The translations under genes were made by a program, and so were the position numbers. Below are positions 44,008-52,500 of a stretch of DNA of 64,000 nt, piece after piece; within the stretch, counting starts at the first letter, position 1; every line of letters begins with the position of its first letter. Source of the stretch: an uncultured Porphyromonadaceae bacterium (GTDB taxonomy: Bacteria; Bacteroidota; Bacteroidia; Bacteroidales; Muribaculaceae); assembly GCA_948467675.1 (NCBI GenBank), contig CAOKFI010000005.1, positions 1 to 64,000 on the forward strand, read 5' to 3'. Below the pieces are notes generated by a model. The model was not told the DNA's origin and ran no database searches. It worked only from the letters and a program-made list of their open reading frames with translations.

Positions 44008-46209
44008 TTAACGCTTCTGGACTGCGCTCTTGCGGTTGTCCTCTATGCGGTTGTAAGTCTTCAGAGCTGTGTTGCGGACGCGTTCCGATCTCGATTTGTC
44101 CTTGCTCATATTCAGGGCGACAGCGCTGATATCCTTGTGACGGAATGACTGCCGGAACCATCCGAGAGCCTCGAGAAGGTCTACGCACACATCCTCGTCA
44201 GGGCAAGTCTGCACATACTCCAGCAGATCATCCACCTTGTAGTGCATGTGCGAGTTGCGCAGAGTGCGTATATTCTGCAACTTTGATTTCTTGGGTAAGG
44301 AATCGTTGTTGCACAGATTCTCCACATCCTTCAGCCGGTAGGAATCGGCATATTTGCGCAATGCGTGAGCCACATAACCGCGCACGGCGTCGCCCTCGGC
44401 ATAATCCAGCGGATCGAACGAGCGGTCTAGTTCGGCCACAAGCGAGTCGGCAGGATAGAGCGCGGCTGTCTGGCTTATGCCGAATTCTATGCGCTTGCCG
44501 GTATTGTTGCGTTTGGCGACACGTATTATTGCGGGTACGAGTTTCTGATCGCCGCGTTTGGCTATGAAATTTAGGCCATAGCGCTGGATCATCTCGTAGC
44601 TGTCGTCGACGGCCATGTCAAGACATGCCACGAAGTTGTCGTCGTCGTAGAGCGAGAGCAGTGTCATGGCCTCCATCCGCACTACTTCCGACGGATCGTT
44701 GGTATATATGGCCAGCAACTCGTCGGAACTGATCATATCGGCATCTGCGAGCTGTCGCATAGCCATTGCACGTACTGCCGGATATTTGTTGTCGAGCTGT
44801 CCTTTCCACCACGATGCAGGCTGCTGCAGCATATCGTTGGCATCGAGATCCTCTACTGCGGAGGTGAAATGAAATGCGGGATCGCCTATGAAGTGGCTCT
44901 CGAGATATGTGTTGTATTTTACAAGATTGCCGAGACGCATGCCGAGACCGGCGAGACCGAGATAACGGTCGGACCATTTGTCCTGAAGTACGTTGACACT
45001 GTTGCCTATAGTGGCGGCAGTCTCGCCCTCGTCGAAGATATAGGCGCCTGCTATATATTTGTCGCGATGGAACGAGCCGTTGAAACAGGCATCGAGTATG
45101 ACGAGCCGGCAGTTAGGAGTAAAGTCTGCGAAATCCTCTACGTAAAGGTTGAGTTTACGGTTCTCGATAGAATCGTGTATACGGTGTTCGGCGCTTTCCT
45201 CATCCTCGAACCATTCGACAGGAAGACCGCCCAGATTCCGGGCTATGTTGGTGCGCACACTGTCGTCCGGCTGGCCTTTGCCACGGTGGCGGCGATATAC
45301 ATAGTTGGCGTAATCCTTGATGGTGTGTACCATTTCGAGAGGAGTCTCGGGATCCGGCTCGTTGTTGAGGTATTCGATCTCGACATCGCCGTGATGGTGC
45401 AGGAGCGCTACATCGAGATTGCGGCGCTGGAGTTCCGACATCAGGCGTCCTTTGACCGAACGGTCGCGTTTGTGGTCGATATAGTCTATTCCCTGACGGC
45501 GGGTGTGCATCCAGGGGAAGTTCTGCAAGTGCGCACCTTTCTCATCGATACGTGCCATGATCGACTCCGACACATAGCCGTGTCCGCTGAAAAACAGCAG
45601 CTGGTCTATGATATTGTTTTCCTGACGCAGGCGTACGATTTTCGCAAGATAACGTTTCAGAAGATCGTATTTGTTGCCGGATCCGTCGTCGATCGGCTTT
45701 ATACGGCCTGAGTATATTTCAGGCGACAGATACTGCGGAGAGTCGGCGCGAAGTGAGTAGTAGTGATACAGAGCATTGGCCGAATCCTGTTTCAGATAAT
45801 CGAACTTGAGATCGAAATCATCGTAGAAACGGTCGGACGGAACCGATGATTCATCCCAGGGATAGAGCTCCTGGTTCATCTTGAATGCTGAGGTGAGGTG
45901 CTGCGCGTCGCGTATCATTGGGATAGGTATGTCGCCTATGAACACAGCTCCCTCGATCGGATTTTTCTTGTCTTTGTAGAGTTTGACAAGCTGTTTGCGT
46001 ATATTGTCGGGATTCCCCGAAGTGTCTTTGATGATGATCGGTTTGAGTCCGTCCTGCTCGATGGATCTGGCGTATGCGTCTACTTCCTTTGCGGCATGGC
46101 TGTAGCTATCGGCATCGATTACGATAGCGAATCCGCGGTTAGCGGCGAATGAGGGAGCTGCGGCTCCGGCAATCAATGCGGCGATCAGGCCGTATTTCTT
46201 TAAATTCAT
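44008..46209 (-). CDS. Gingipain-like (C25) protease with HEAT-like repeats
   Basis: Secreted protein of 733 residues with a cleavable signal (YGLIAALIAGAAAPSFA). The caspase-fold part shows C25 signatures: VFIGDIPIPM, SDRFYDDFD, SPEIYSGRI, then a histidine in LLHHHGD (271-275) and the likely nucleophile Cys375 in VILDACFNGSF, followed by GETAATIGNS. The C-terminal half (about 460-733) is a series of helical pairs resembling HEAT repeats (YPAVRAMAMRQLADADMIS). A type IX secretion C-terminal domain is not obvious. It is 16 bp upstream of the C1 protease gene. Confidence 0.82.
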   Translation of the reverse strand: MNLKKYGLIAALIAGAAAPSFAANRGFAIVIDADSYSHAAKEVDAYARSIEQDGLKPIIIKDTSGNPDNIRKQLVKLYKDKKNPIEGAVFIGDIPIPMIRDAQHLTSAFKMNQELYPWDESSVPSDRFYDDFDLKFDYLKQDSANALYHYYSLRADSPQYLSPEIYSGRIKPIDDGSGNKYDLLKRYLAKIVRLRQENNIIDQLLFFSGHGYVSESIMARIDEKGAHLQNFPWMHTRRQGIDYIDHKRDRSVKGRLMSELQRRNLDVALLHHHGDVEIEYLNNEPDPETPLEMVHTIKDYANYVYRRHRGKGQPDDSVRTNIARNLGGLPVEWFEDEESAEHRIHDSIENRKLNLYVEDFADFTPNCRLVILDACFNGSFHRDKYIAGAYIFDEGETAATIGNSVNVLQDKWSDRYLGLAGLGMRLGNLVKYNTYLESHFIGDPAFHFTSAVEDLDANDMLQQPASWWKGQLDNKYPAVRAMAMRQLADADMISSDELLAIYTNDPSEVVRMEAMTLLSLYDDDNFVACLDMAVDDSYEMIQRYGLNFIAKRGDQKLVPAIIRVAKRNNTGKRIEFGISQTAALYPADSLVAELDRSFDPLDYAEGDAVRGYVAHALRKYADSYRLKDVENLCNNDSLPKKSKLQNIRTLRNSHMHYKVDDLLEYVQTCPDEDVCVDLLEALGWFRQSFRHKDISAVALNMSKDKSRSERVRNTALKTYNRIEDNRKSAVQKR

Positions 46210-46261
46210 GATTTAGGATGATTGTTGATTCGTTTGGGATTATGCAGATATGATGATGTCG

Positions 46262-47830
46262 TTAGAATATGAATCCGGCCGAGACACCGAGATAGAATCT
46301 GTCGGCATCTTTCATCGTGGTCGTCTTATCGGTCTGGCTGCGGTAGTCGGCCGACAGTTTTATGTCAAGGACTGATCCGTAGTGCATGATACTGAGCGGC
46401 AGGGAATACGACAGTTCGAGTCCGCCTTCCCAGTAACCGGCAGTCATTGCGTCGAAAGCCGGACGGGTATATTTGTTCATGATTATAGAGTAGGTCGATG
46501 GCATGTCGTCGATCTTGATGGAGCTGTCGATCGACATGCGGTATCCGCCGCGTACAGTAGCGCCCAGCCATGACTTTCTGATGGCAAACCGTTTTGTCGC
46601 GTTTGCCGATATATATGCGTTTGTATAGTCCTCTTTTGCTCCGTAAATGCGGTTTTTGATCTCAGTGCGTTCGATGTCGGCGCTTACATTGACCGAGACC
46701 GTCGGGAGGTGTGAGGCGTTTGTGCGGTCGAAACGGTATGCCACACCTGCTCTGGTGTCATGTCCTTCGAGATTGTCTGATTCGTTGACGACTTCATATA
46801 TGAGATTGCCGTCGGCATCGGTCGACTGTTTCTGGGTATACCATGTTCCGGTAGAGTTGTGGGTGGCGGCGGAGACCGTCACGTTGTGTACCGCATTTAG
46901 GCCATGCCGGAACTGAAGCCTGTTGCCCAGGGATATGCCGTTGCCTGAATAACGGCCGCCTTTGTATTTGGTGACTGATGATCCGTCTGTGGCATTCTCA
47001 TACTCGCTGTAATATCCGATGTCGATAAAATCGGATATAGCAGACATTTCGGCCTTATTGATTGAATATTGCAGATGTGCGCCGTACCGCATTCCGTCAT
47101 ATTTGCGGCGATAGCCTACTGCATCTTTGGATTCGAAGACTCCAAGACCTTGAAAAAGAAATACATATTGCCGTGTGGTGGTGCGGACTACCGTATGGGT
47201 GACTTCTTCCGACAGCCAGCCTACATTTGCCGATAAGCCGACAGTATGCCGTCCTATGCGGTATTCGGCTCCGGGAGTGAGACTGAATCTCATCCCTTTG
47301 ATTTCAGGGCGCGGGTCTTTTTGAGTTGCGGAACTTCCTACGTCGTAGGTGGCTTTGATTCCGATTTTTAGATTGTCTGTCGGAGAGTATGCCGCGATGC
47401 CGTCAAGTGCGAATGTCTCGTTGTTGAACTTGCTTATAATCGAGTCGCCTATTATGAACGGATTGTGACCTGATACGAACAGGGTGTTGTTCCATCTACG
47501 GTCTCCGAGCGACTGGTTGTTGTAGACCAGACCACCGCTGAAAATGACTTTGCCGACTTTTTTCATACCGGTGAATGATGCCGACCACGCGTTTATCTTG
47601 CCGGCATCGTCGATGGCATGGAGCTTGCCTCCGGTATGGCCATATTCGACCTTAATATCGGCTATGTCGCTGATCGGCATGTAGTATATTGATACGGGAT
47701 TGTCGCTTCCGTAGGAGATGTTGCCGAGATATTGCCGGTCCTGATATGCGACTTTGCTGTCAGACTGAGCCTGTGATGCCAGTGTCGCTGAGGCAATCAT
47801 CACGGATATGCTGTATAGGCGGAATCTCAT
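46262..47830 (-). CDS. Predicted outer-membrane beta-barrel (DUF6850-like)
   Basis: A 522-residue protein with a signal peptide (YSISVMIASATLASQAQ) and alternating strands throughout, such as IKVEYGHTGGKLHAIDDAG and SFTGMKKVGKVIFSGGL, ending in an aromatic FIF as barrel proteins do (YLGVSAGFIF). The layout resembles DUF6850 proteins found beside TonB-dependent receptors, whose function is unknown. It is 52 bp upstream of the C25-like protease gene. The DUF assignment is from memory and is moderate. Confidence 0.68.
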   Translation of the reverse strand: MRFRLYSISVMIASATLASQAQSDSKVAYQDRQYLGNISYGSDNPVSIYYMPISDIADIKVEYGHTGGKLHAIDDAGKINAWSASFTGMKKVGKVIFSGGLVYNNQSLGDRRWNNTLFVSGHNPFIIGDSIISKFNNETFALDGIAAYSPTDNLKIGIKATYDVGSSATQKDPRPEIKGMRFSLTPGAEYRIGRHTVGLSANVGWLSEEVTHTVVRTTTRQYVFLFQGLGVFESKDAVGYRRKYDGMRYGAHLQYSINKAEMSAISDFIDIGYYSEYENATDGSSVTKYKGGRYSGNGISLGNRLQFRHGLNAVHNVTVSAATHNSTGTWYTQKQSTDADGNLIYEVVNESDNLEGHDTRAGVAYRFDRTNASHLPTVSVNVSADIERTEIKNRIYGAKEDYTNAYISANATKRFAIRKSWLGATVRGGYRMSIDSSIKIDDMPSTYSIIMNKYTRPAFDAMTAGYWEGGLELSYSLPLSIMHYGSVLDIKLSADYRSQTDKTTTMKDADRFYLGVSAGFIF

Positions 47831-47896
47831 AATATGGGTTTTCTGTTCGGTTTCGATCCTTTCGGGGATCTATGAGGCAGGGGAGAGGGTGAAAAT

Positions 47897-47930
47897 GTAT
47901 GGAGATCCGGAGACTTCCGGATCTCCATAC
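47897..47930 (-). terminator. Intra-operon hairpin between the DUF4876 gene and the barrel gene
   Basis: A perfect 14-bp stem (47897-47910 with 47917-47930, loop of 6) lies in the 137-bp gap, followed on the minus strand by ATTTTC. It looks like a leaky terminator or an RNA-stabilising stem that lowers expression of the protease genes relative to the receptor genes. Confidence 0.6.
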
Positions 47931-47967
47931 TTATAAACTTATAAAGTTGTCTGGCGCAGACTGTTGA

Positions 47968-49209
47968 TCAGTCAGCATTAGTGGGGAGGGTTCCCGGTGT
48001 TGGTGTGCCTCCGCCGATGATGAAGTCGTTGGAAGAGTTGTTTGTATCTTTCAGGATCACTTTTCCTTCGGCGGTGACTCCGGCCACTTTGCGTCGGAGG
48101 CTTTTTCCTGAATATTCGCCGTTTGATACTCCGTCAGCGCCTGTGTACCATGCCATGCCGGCATCGTCCTTTGCCTCGATACGTTTGATATGGCATGCAG
48201 GATCTGCCGATACGATATCGATAGCGTCGAGGATGCAGTCGGCCGGAATGACGAGGCTGGTGCTGCTCCCGCCGGGGATTGTAGCTATACTCGAAGCGTC
48301 GGCAACGTAATCGATAGGAGACATTCCGTTTTTGAGGCGGGCCATGATGATCGGCTGGCCTTCGGTGGCGGGCATCATCTCGCGTCCCCATGTCTTCCAC
48401 AGGAATGTCATGGCGGGAATACCGTCTATGCGGGTGTCGGCAGGCATGGCGTTGTCGGTGTACAACTGCCAGTCGGCGCCTGACAGGTTTACAGGAGAGG
48501 CTTTGTCGCCTTCAGCAAGAGTGCGGGCGCTGTGATCTATCGGGTTGGCTGCTACGATCACGCTCGTACGGGGCTGTATCGGGAAATCGGTGCCATTGCC
48601 GGGGAAGCACTGTACATGCGATGTCAAAGGATATTTGCCATCAGTGTAAGTATCGCCTGTCATCCATACCGATGGCTGGTCTTTATTCCATGTGGAAGGA
48701 GCAAGGCCAAAATCTACAACACCAAGAATAATGCCGTCGAGATACTGTACTTCGTCGGTATTGTTGTATATTTCATAGAATGCGTCCTGGAAATAGAAAT
48801 CGGGAACTCCGGAGAAGTAAACTTCCTTGAATATAATAGAGCTTCCTACAGAGGCGATCAGTTCGATAGATACAGTCTTGTCGGCGAATACCTCGACACC
48901 GGTCATTACACCATTGAGGTTGAGATCGTCGGTTTTGCCGGAGGCGGTGAAGTTGTATGTGCCGGGTACCAGGCTTAACGAGGCCGTTCCGGTAGCAAGG
49001 TCGATCTGTGCTACCGATTCCTCGGCAGTAGCGGTGTTGAATACGGTCACTGCCATAGCCTGTACGTCGGAGAGGCTGTTTACATCGGATGGAAGAGTGA
49101 CGCTTACCTTAACCGTGTGACGGATCACTTCTTCGTCGTCTTTATCGGAACACGATGTGAATCCGATAAGGATTGCCATGATAGGCAACAGGTAAAAGAA
49201 TCTTTTCAT
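47968..49209 (-). CDS. DUF4876-type lipoprotein partner of the receptor
   Basis: Lipoprotein of 413 residues with lipobox FTSC (Cys20). An N-terminal Ig-like domain at about 30-120 (VRHTVKVSVTLPSDVNSLSD-type) is followed by a lamin-tail-like domain: IIFKEVYFSGVPDFYFQDAF, EIYNNTDEVQYLDGIILG. The arrangement matches DUF4876 proteins beside TonB-dependent receptors in Bacteroidota. It probably sits on the cell surface and captures the ligand. It is 48 bp downstream of the receptor gene. Confidence 0.75.
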   Translation of the reverse strand: MKRFFYLLPIMAILIGFTSCSDKDDEEVIRHTVKVSVTLPSDVNSLSDVQAMAVTVFNTATAEESVAQIDLATGTASLSLVPGTYNFTASGKTDDLNLNGVMTGVEVFADKTVSIELIASVGSSIIFKEVYFSGVPDFYFQDAFYEIYNNTDEVQYLDGIILGVVDFGLAPSTWNKDQPSVWMTGDTYTDGKYPLTSHVQCFPGNGTDFPIQPRTSVIVAANPIDHSARTLAEGDKASPVNLSGADWQLYTDNAMPADTRIDGIPAMTFLWKTWGREMMPATEGQPIIMARLKNGMSPIDYVADASSIATIPGGSSTSLVIPADCILDAIDIVSADPACHIKRIEAKDDAGMAWYTGADGVSNGEYSGKSLRRKVAGVTAEGKVILKDTNNSSNDFIIGGGTPTPGTLPTNAD

Positions 49210-49257
49210 TACTTAAAAATTGATTGAAAAATATTGAATGCTATTGCAGGTAATCTG

Positions 49258-52149
49258 TCAGAACTTGAGTTTGACTTCAGCACCGAAATACATAGGTATG
49301 GTGATATCGCGCCAACCTATGGCTGTCTGCAGTTTATATGATTTCGTTATTTTCAGGAAGTTGTTGGCCATAAATGCGATCTCGAGCACTTTGCCGAATT
49401 CCTTGCTGAGCCGGAAATTAAGTATCGCCGATATCGGCAGACGCTCGGTGTCGAATGCTTTGTCGTGGGAATACGACGACAGCATGTAGCGATAACGGGA
49501 ATCGGTCTCGAATCCGGACTGCCAGGGTGTGAATGTTCCGTCCGTATTCATGAAGCCTACCGGATTTATATAGTAGTTGTAACGTCCCGGCGAGAACGGA
49601 TCTTCCATGCGGTAATAAAGATCGTTGCCTGCTTCATCTTCATATATAGTCCGGTATGATTCCGCCCATATCACCTGCAGAGTCGTAGTAAATATCATCT
49701 GCAGTGCGGGTATATGTGTTATGAAACGGAAGTTGGTGTTGAACCGCGACGATATCTTTCCGCTTCCACCCGGCATGAGCGGCAGCCATGGATATGTGTC
49801 GCCGTTGTATGATGCCGATACGGGAGAGTAATGATCCTGTGTCGAGCGGCGTTTGATATGTATGTAAGCGCCATCGATCGACACGGCAGTTCTGATAGCC
49901 GGAATGGATGCGAGCGAGAACTGATATTCCACGCCCCATTTGTCGGTCTTGATGCTGTTGGACGGCGTCACGTACGTATAATAATATGTGTGCGGAGTTA
50001 CCGCAGCATCGTTCCATACACCGTCCTGCTGATACTGAACGTGGCCGTCCTGATAGCGTACGGCATCGATGCCGTCAGGTGTGCTGTATCTGTTGGCATT
50101 CATGACCACCGGCTGGGCCACGTAGCCGAACTCGTTCTTGTGCCGCTCGTAAAAGAAGTTGAGCATGCCTTTCACTTTGCGGATCTGGAATGTCAGACCG
50201 GCTTCGGACTTGTAGCTGTAGGCCGGTTTCAGATCCGGGTTGGTGGTATCGTCAATGACTTTGGTGGTCATTACGGCTATCGATTTTCCTTTTTCTCCCG
50301 ATACATCGTCACGGAACAGCATCGAGTACGATGATACGTCGAAATAGGCCTTGTCGGGATAGAATTGCAGCAGAGTAGGGGTTTTCATTCCGACACCGTA
50401 TCCGCCTACAAGACTCAGATCGTCGAACAGCCGGTTGTTAGACCGATTCAATATATTGTAGTTGATGTTGATACGCGGTTCGACTGTGGTCATGTTGCCG
50501 CGTCGTGCCTGAGTCCGGTCGATGAATATTGTGGACAGGCGCGCTCCGGCCTGTGCTGTCAGCGATGTGGATCCGATAGGGGTAGTATATTTGTCTTCTG
50601 CGAACCATGAAAGCACATTCATGGCCGGGATCGAGCTGTACGGGCGCGGACGTATGGATTGGTTGTTGGTTACCTGTGGCGGATTCAGTTCGTCGAATGT
50701 CATGCCTTGTCCGTAGTTTTTGTTGAATCTCCATTCGGCGCCGATCTTAAAGTTCATGAATGCGCCACCGCTCATCAGCATGAGTTTGTTGGCTTTGATC
50801 TGTGCGTACAGGTCAAGCGGTTTGCCTACTATCTTGCTCCATGAATAATATGTCGATGACATATAGAATGTCTGATATTCTTTGTCGGTAGTGGCATTTC
50901 CTACCGGTGTGATGCCGGACTGCAATATTACCTGGCGGCGAGAGTAGTCCGATTCGTAAAGATAGTTGGCAGAGGCTGTATATGACAGTCCTGATATCCA
51001 CGGGAGGTTGAGGTTCCAGTTACCATCGATGCTGAAACGTCCGCCTATAGTTTTGTTGTTGATGCGTTCGTCGTACATCAGTTCAGGATCAGTTTTTTCG
51101 TCATTGAGGCTGCTGAAGAATGAGAATCTAACGTTGACCGACAATGGCTTTGACGCTTTCATGAATACATTGCTGTAGCCGGTAGAGAATGTTACGCGGT
51201 CGTAGCCGATATATTTTTTGCGTATATCGGCGTATGACTGGGAATAGTCGGCGGAAAAGTTTAGCGAGCTGCCGTTGCTGAATCCGAAACCTTTGCCAGC
51301 ATATACCATTTTGGAATATGGGTCGGCCTTGAGTTTTACTTCAAGCGGAGTGGCTCCGGCTCTTGATTTGACAATTACCGCACCAGAGGTGAGGTTGCCG
51401 TATTCGACAGAGGGAATGCCGCGTATCACTTCGACGGATTCGATGTTGTCTGGTGAGATAAGACGCAGATCCACGCCTTTTCCTGCGGTGGAGTGTGATG
51501 GTGTGGTTCCGGCTTTGCTGACACTGAGAGACTGCATGTTGGCATCGTTGGACATCGGAGCGCCGTCGACTACCACCAGTGTGCCCATGGCGTTGTTGGA
51601 ATTTTCGTCGAGTTCGCGTATGTATGCCTGACCGACGTTGTTGAGATCGGGATTTTTTGTGACGTTGCCCGGGACGAGCTGCATCATGTCTTCCAGGCTT
51701 TTGGGTTGTATGTGCTGTACTGCAGACCGGTCGATGCGTGATGCCGATCCCAGTTTCTGTACGTTTGAAGTCACCACGACTTCATTGAGCGCCAGACTCA
51801 ATTGCTGCAGCTTGATTTTCAGCGGCTGTGTCTTCGACGAGAGTTTTACCGTCTCGCTATACGGCTTATAGCCGGTAGACTTTACTTCTATAGTATATGA
51901 TCCTGGACGAAGGCCGGCAATACTGAACGCACCTTTTATATCGGTCTCGGCCCAAAGGTTCTGATCGGGAAGTGTGACGAGGACGAACTCAAGAGGTTCG
52001 CCGGTCTCGGCATCAGTTATGTGGCCGGAAATGGTCAGCCCCGACGGGGCTGAAGCCAGACATGTCTGGCTTCCGAATACTAAGCACAGAATCGATATTA
52101 TCGATGGCAGGAGCTTTTTGCAAATGCGGTTAATGATCAGTATTGACAT
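49258..52149 (-). CDS. TonB-dependent outer-membrane receptor with carboxypeptidase-like N-terminal domain
   Basis: A 963-residue receptor. A signal peptide ends near SQTCLASAPSG. A carboxypeptidase-regulatory-like domain at about 40-115 (ISGHITDAETGEPLEFVLVT) precedes the plug (NEVVVTSNVQKLG, MGTLVVVDGAPMSND) and a 22-strand barrel ending in AEVKLKF. Its ligand is unknown. It is first in the six-gene operon, with two proteases and a HmuY-like protein downstream, pointing to uptake of a protein-derived ligand. Confidence 0.9.
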   Translation of the reverse strand: MSILIINRICKKLLPSIISILCLVFGSQTCLASAPSGLTISGHITDAETGEPLEFVLVTLPDQNLWAETDIKGAFSIAGLRPGSYTIEVKSTGYKPYSETVKLSSKTQPLKIKLQQLSLALNEVVVTSNVQKLGSASRIDRSAVQHIQPKSLEDMMQLVPGNVTKNPDLNNVGQAYIRELDENSNNAMGTLVVVDGAPMSNDANMQSLSVSKAGTTPSHSTAGKGVDLRLISPDNIESVEVIRGIPSVEYGNLTSGAVIVKSRAGATPLEVKLKADPYSKMVYAGKGFGFSNGSSLNFSADYSQSYADIRKKYIGYDRVTFSTGYSNVFMKASKPLSVNVRFSFFSSLNDEKTDPELMYDERINNKTIGGRFSIDGNWNLNLPWISGLSYTASANYLYESDYSRRQVILQSGITPVGNATTDKEYQTFYMSSTYYSWSKIVGKPLDLYAQIKANKLMLMSGGAFMNFKIGAEWRFNKNYGQGMTFDELNPPQVTNNQSIRPRPYSSIPAMNVLSWFAEDKYTTPIGSTSLTAQAGARLSTIFIDRTQARRGNMTTVEPRININYNILNRSNNRLFDDLSLVGGYGVGMKTPTLLQFYPDKAYFDVSSYSMLFRDDVSGEKGKSIAVMTTKVIDDTTNPDLKPAYSYKSEAGLTFQIRKVKGMLNFFYERHKNEFGYVAQPVVMNANRYSTPDGIDAVRYQDGHVQYQQDGVWNDAAVTPHTYYYTYVTPSNSIKTDKWGVEYQFSLASIPAIRTAVSIDGAYIHIKRRSTQDHYSPVSASYNGDTYPWLPLMPGGSGKISSRFNTNFRFITHIPALQMIFTTTLQVIWAESYRTIYEDEAGNDLYYRMEDPFSPGRYNYYINPVGFMNTDGTFTPWQSGFETDSRYRYMLSSYSHDKAFDTERLPISAILNFRLSKEFGKVLEIAFMANNFLKITKSYKLQTAIGWRDITIPMYFGAEVKLKF

Positions 52150-52204
52150 GTGTCAGCAATAGTTAAATGCCGAAATATTGATTGGCTGTTATGATTTGGT
52201 TTGG

Positions 52205-52236
52205 CAAAGGTGTGAAAAAAATGGGTAATACGCAAC
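52205..52236 (-). promoter_or_regulatory. Promoter of the receptor/protease operon
   Basis: Minus strand GTTG (52233-52236) and CACCTTTG (52205-52212) lie 20 bp apart, a near-consensus match (first base of the -7 box differs). The predicted start is about 50 bp before the receptor ATG. No Fur-box-like palindrome was seen. Confidence 0.5.
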
Positions 52237-52393
52237 AAACGGGTTATAAATAACGCTTAGAAACTATCAAATACTTAAAAGTAGGTATGCCGGAGTTGCA
52301 AAATGATATCATAGACGTTTCTTGTCGGTGTCGGAACTGCTATTGGTATCATGTGAAGGAGTAGCAGGCTGGAAATAAAAAATTAAAGAATTA

Positions 52394-52426
52394 TTTCCGC
52401 AATATAGCAGGTTATGCTTAACTTTG
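52394..52426 (+). promoter_or_regulatory. Promoter of the biotin-dependent decarboxylase gene
   Basis: TTTC at 52394-52397 and TAACTTTG at 52419-52426, 21 bp apart, fit the consensus with one mismatch in the -33 element. The leader to the ATG at 52501 is about 65 nt. Confidence 0.55.
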
Positions 52427-52500
52427 TCGAAATTATTTAACGTTTTTTTGCCGGAACCGCATGCCGGATACCGGTGCCGTTAACTTAAAATCTCCGAAAG

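Larger units (their letters stand above)
52150..52500. other. Divergent intergenic region between the receptor operon and oadA
   Basis: About 350 bp, AT-rich, with the minus promoter at 52205-52236 and the plus promoter at 52394-52426. I see no further gene, repeat or riboswitch. Confidence 0.6.
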
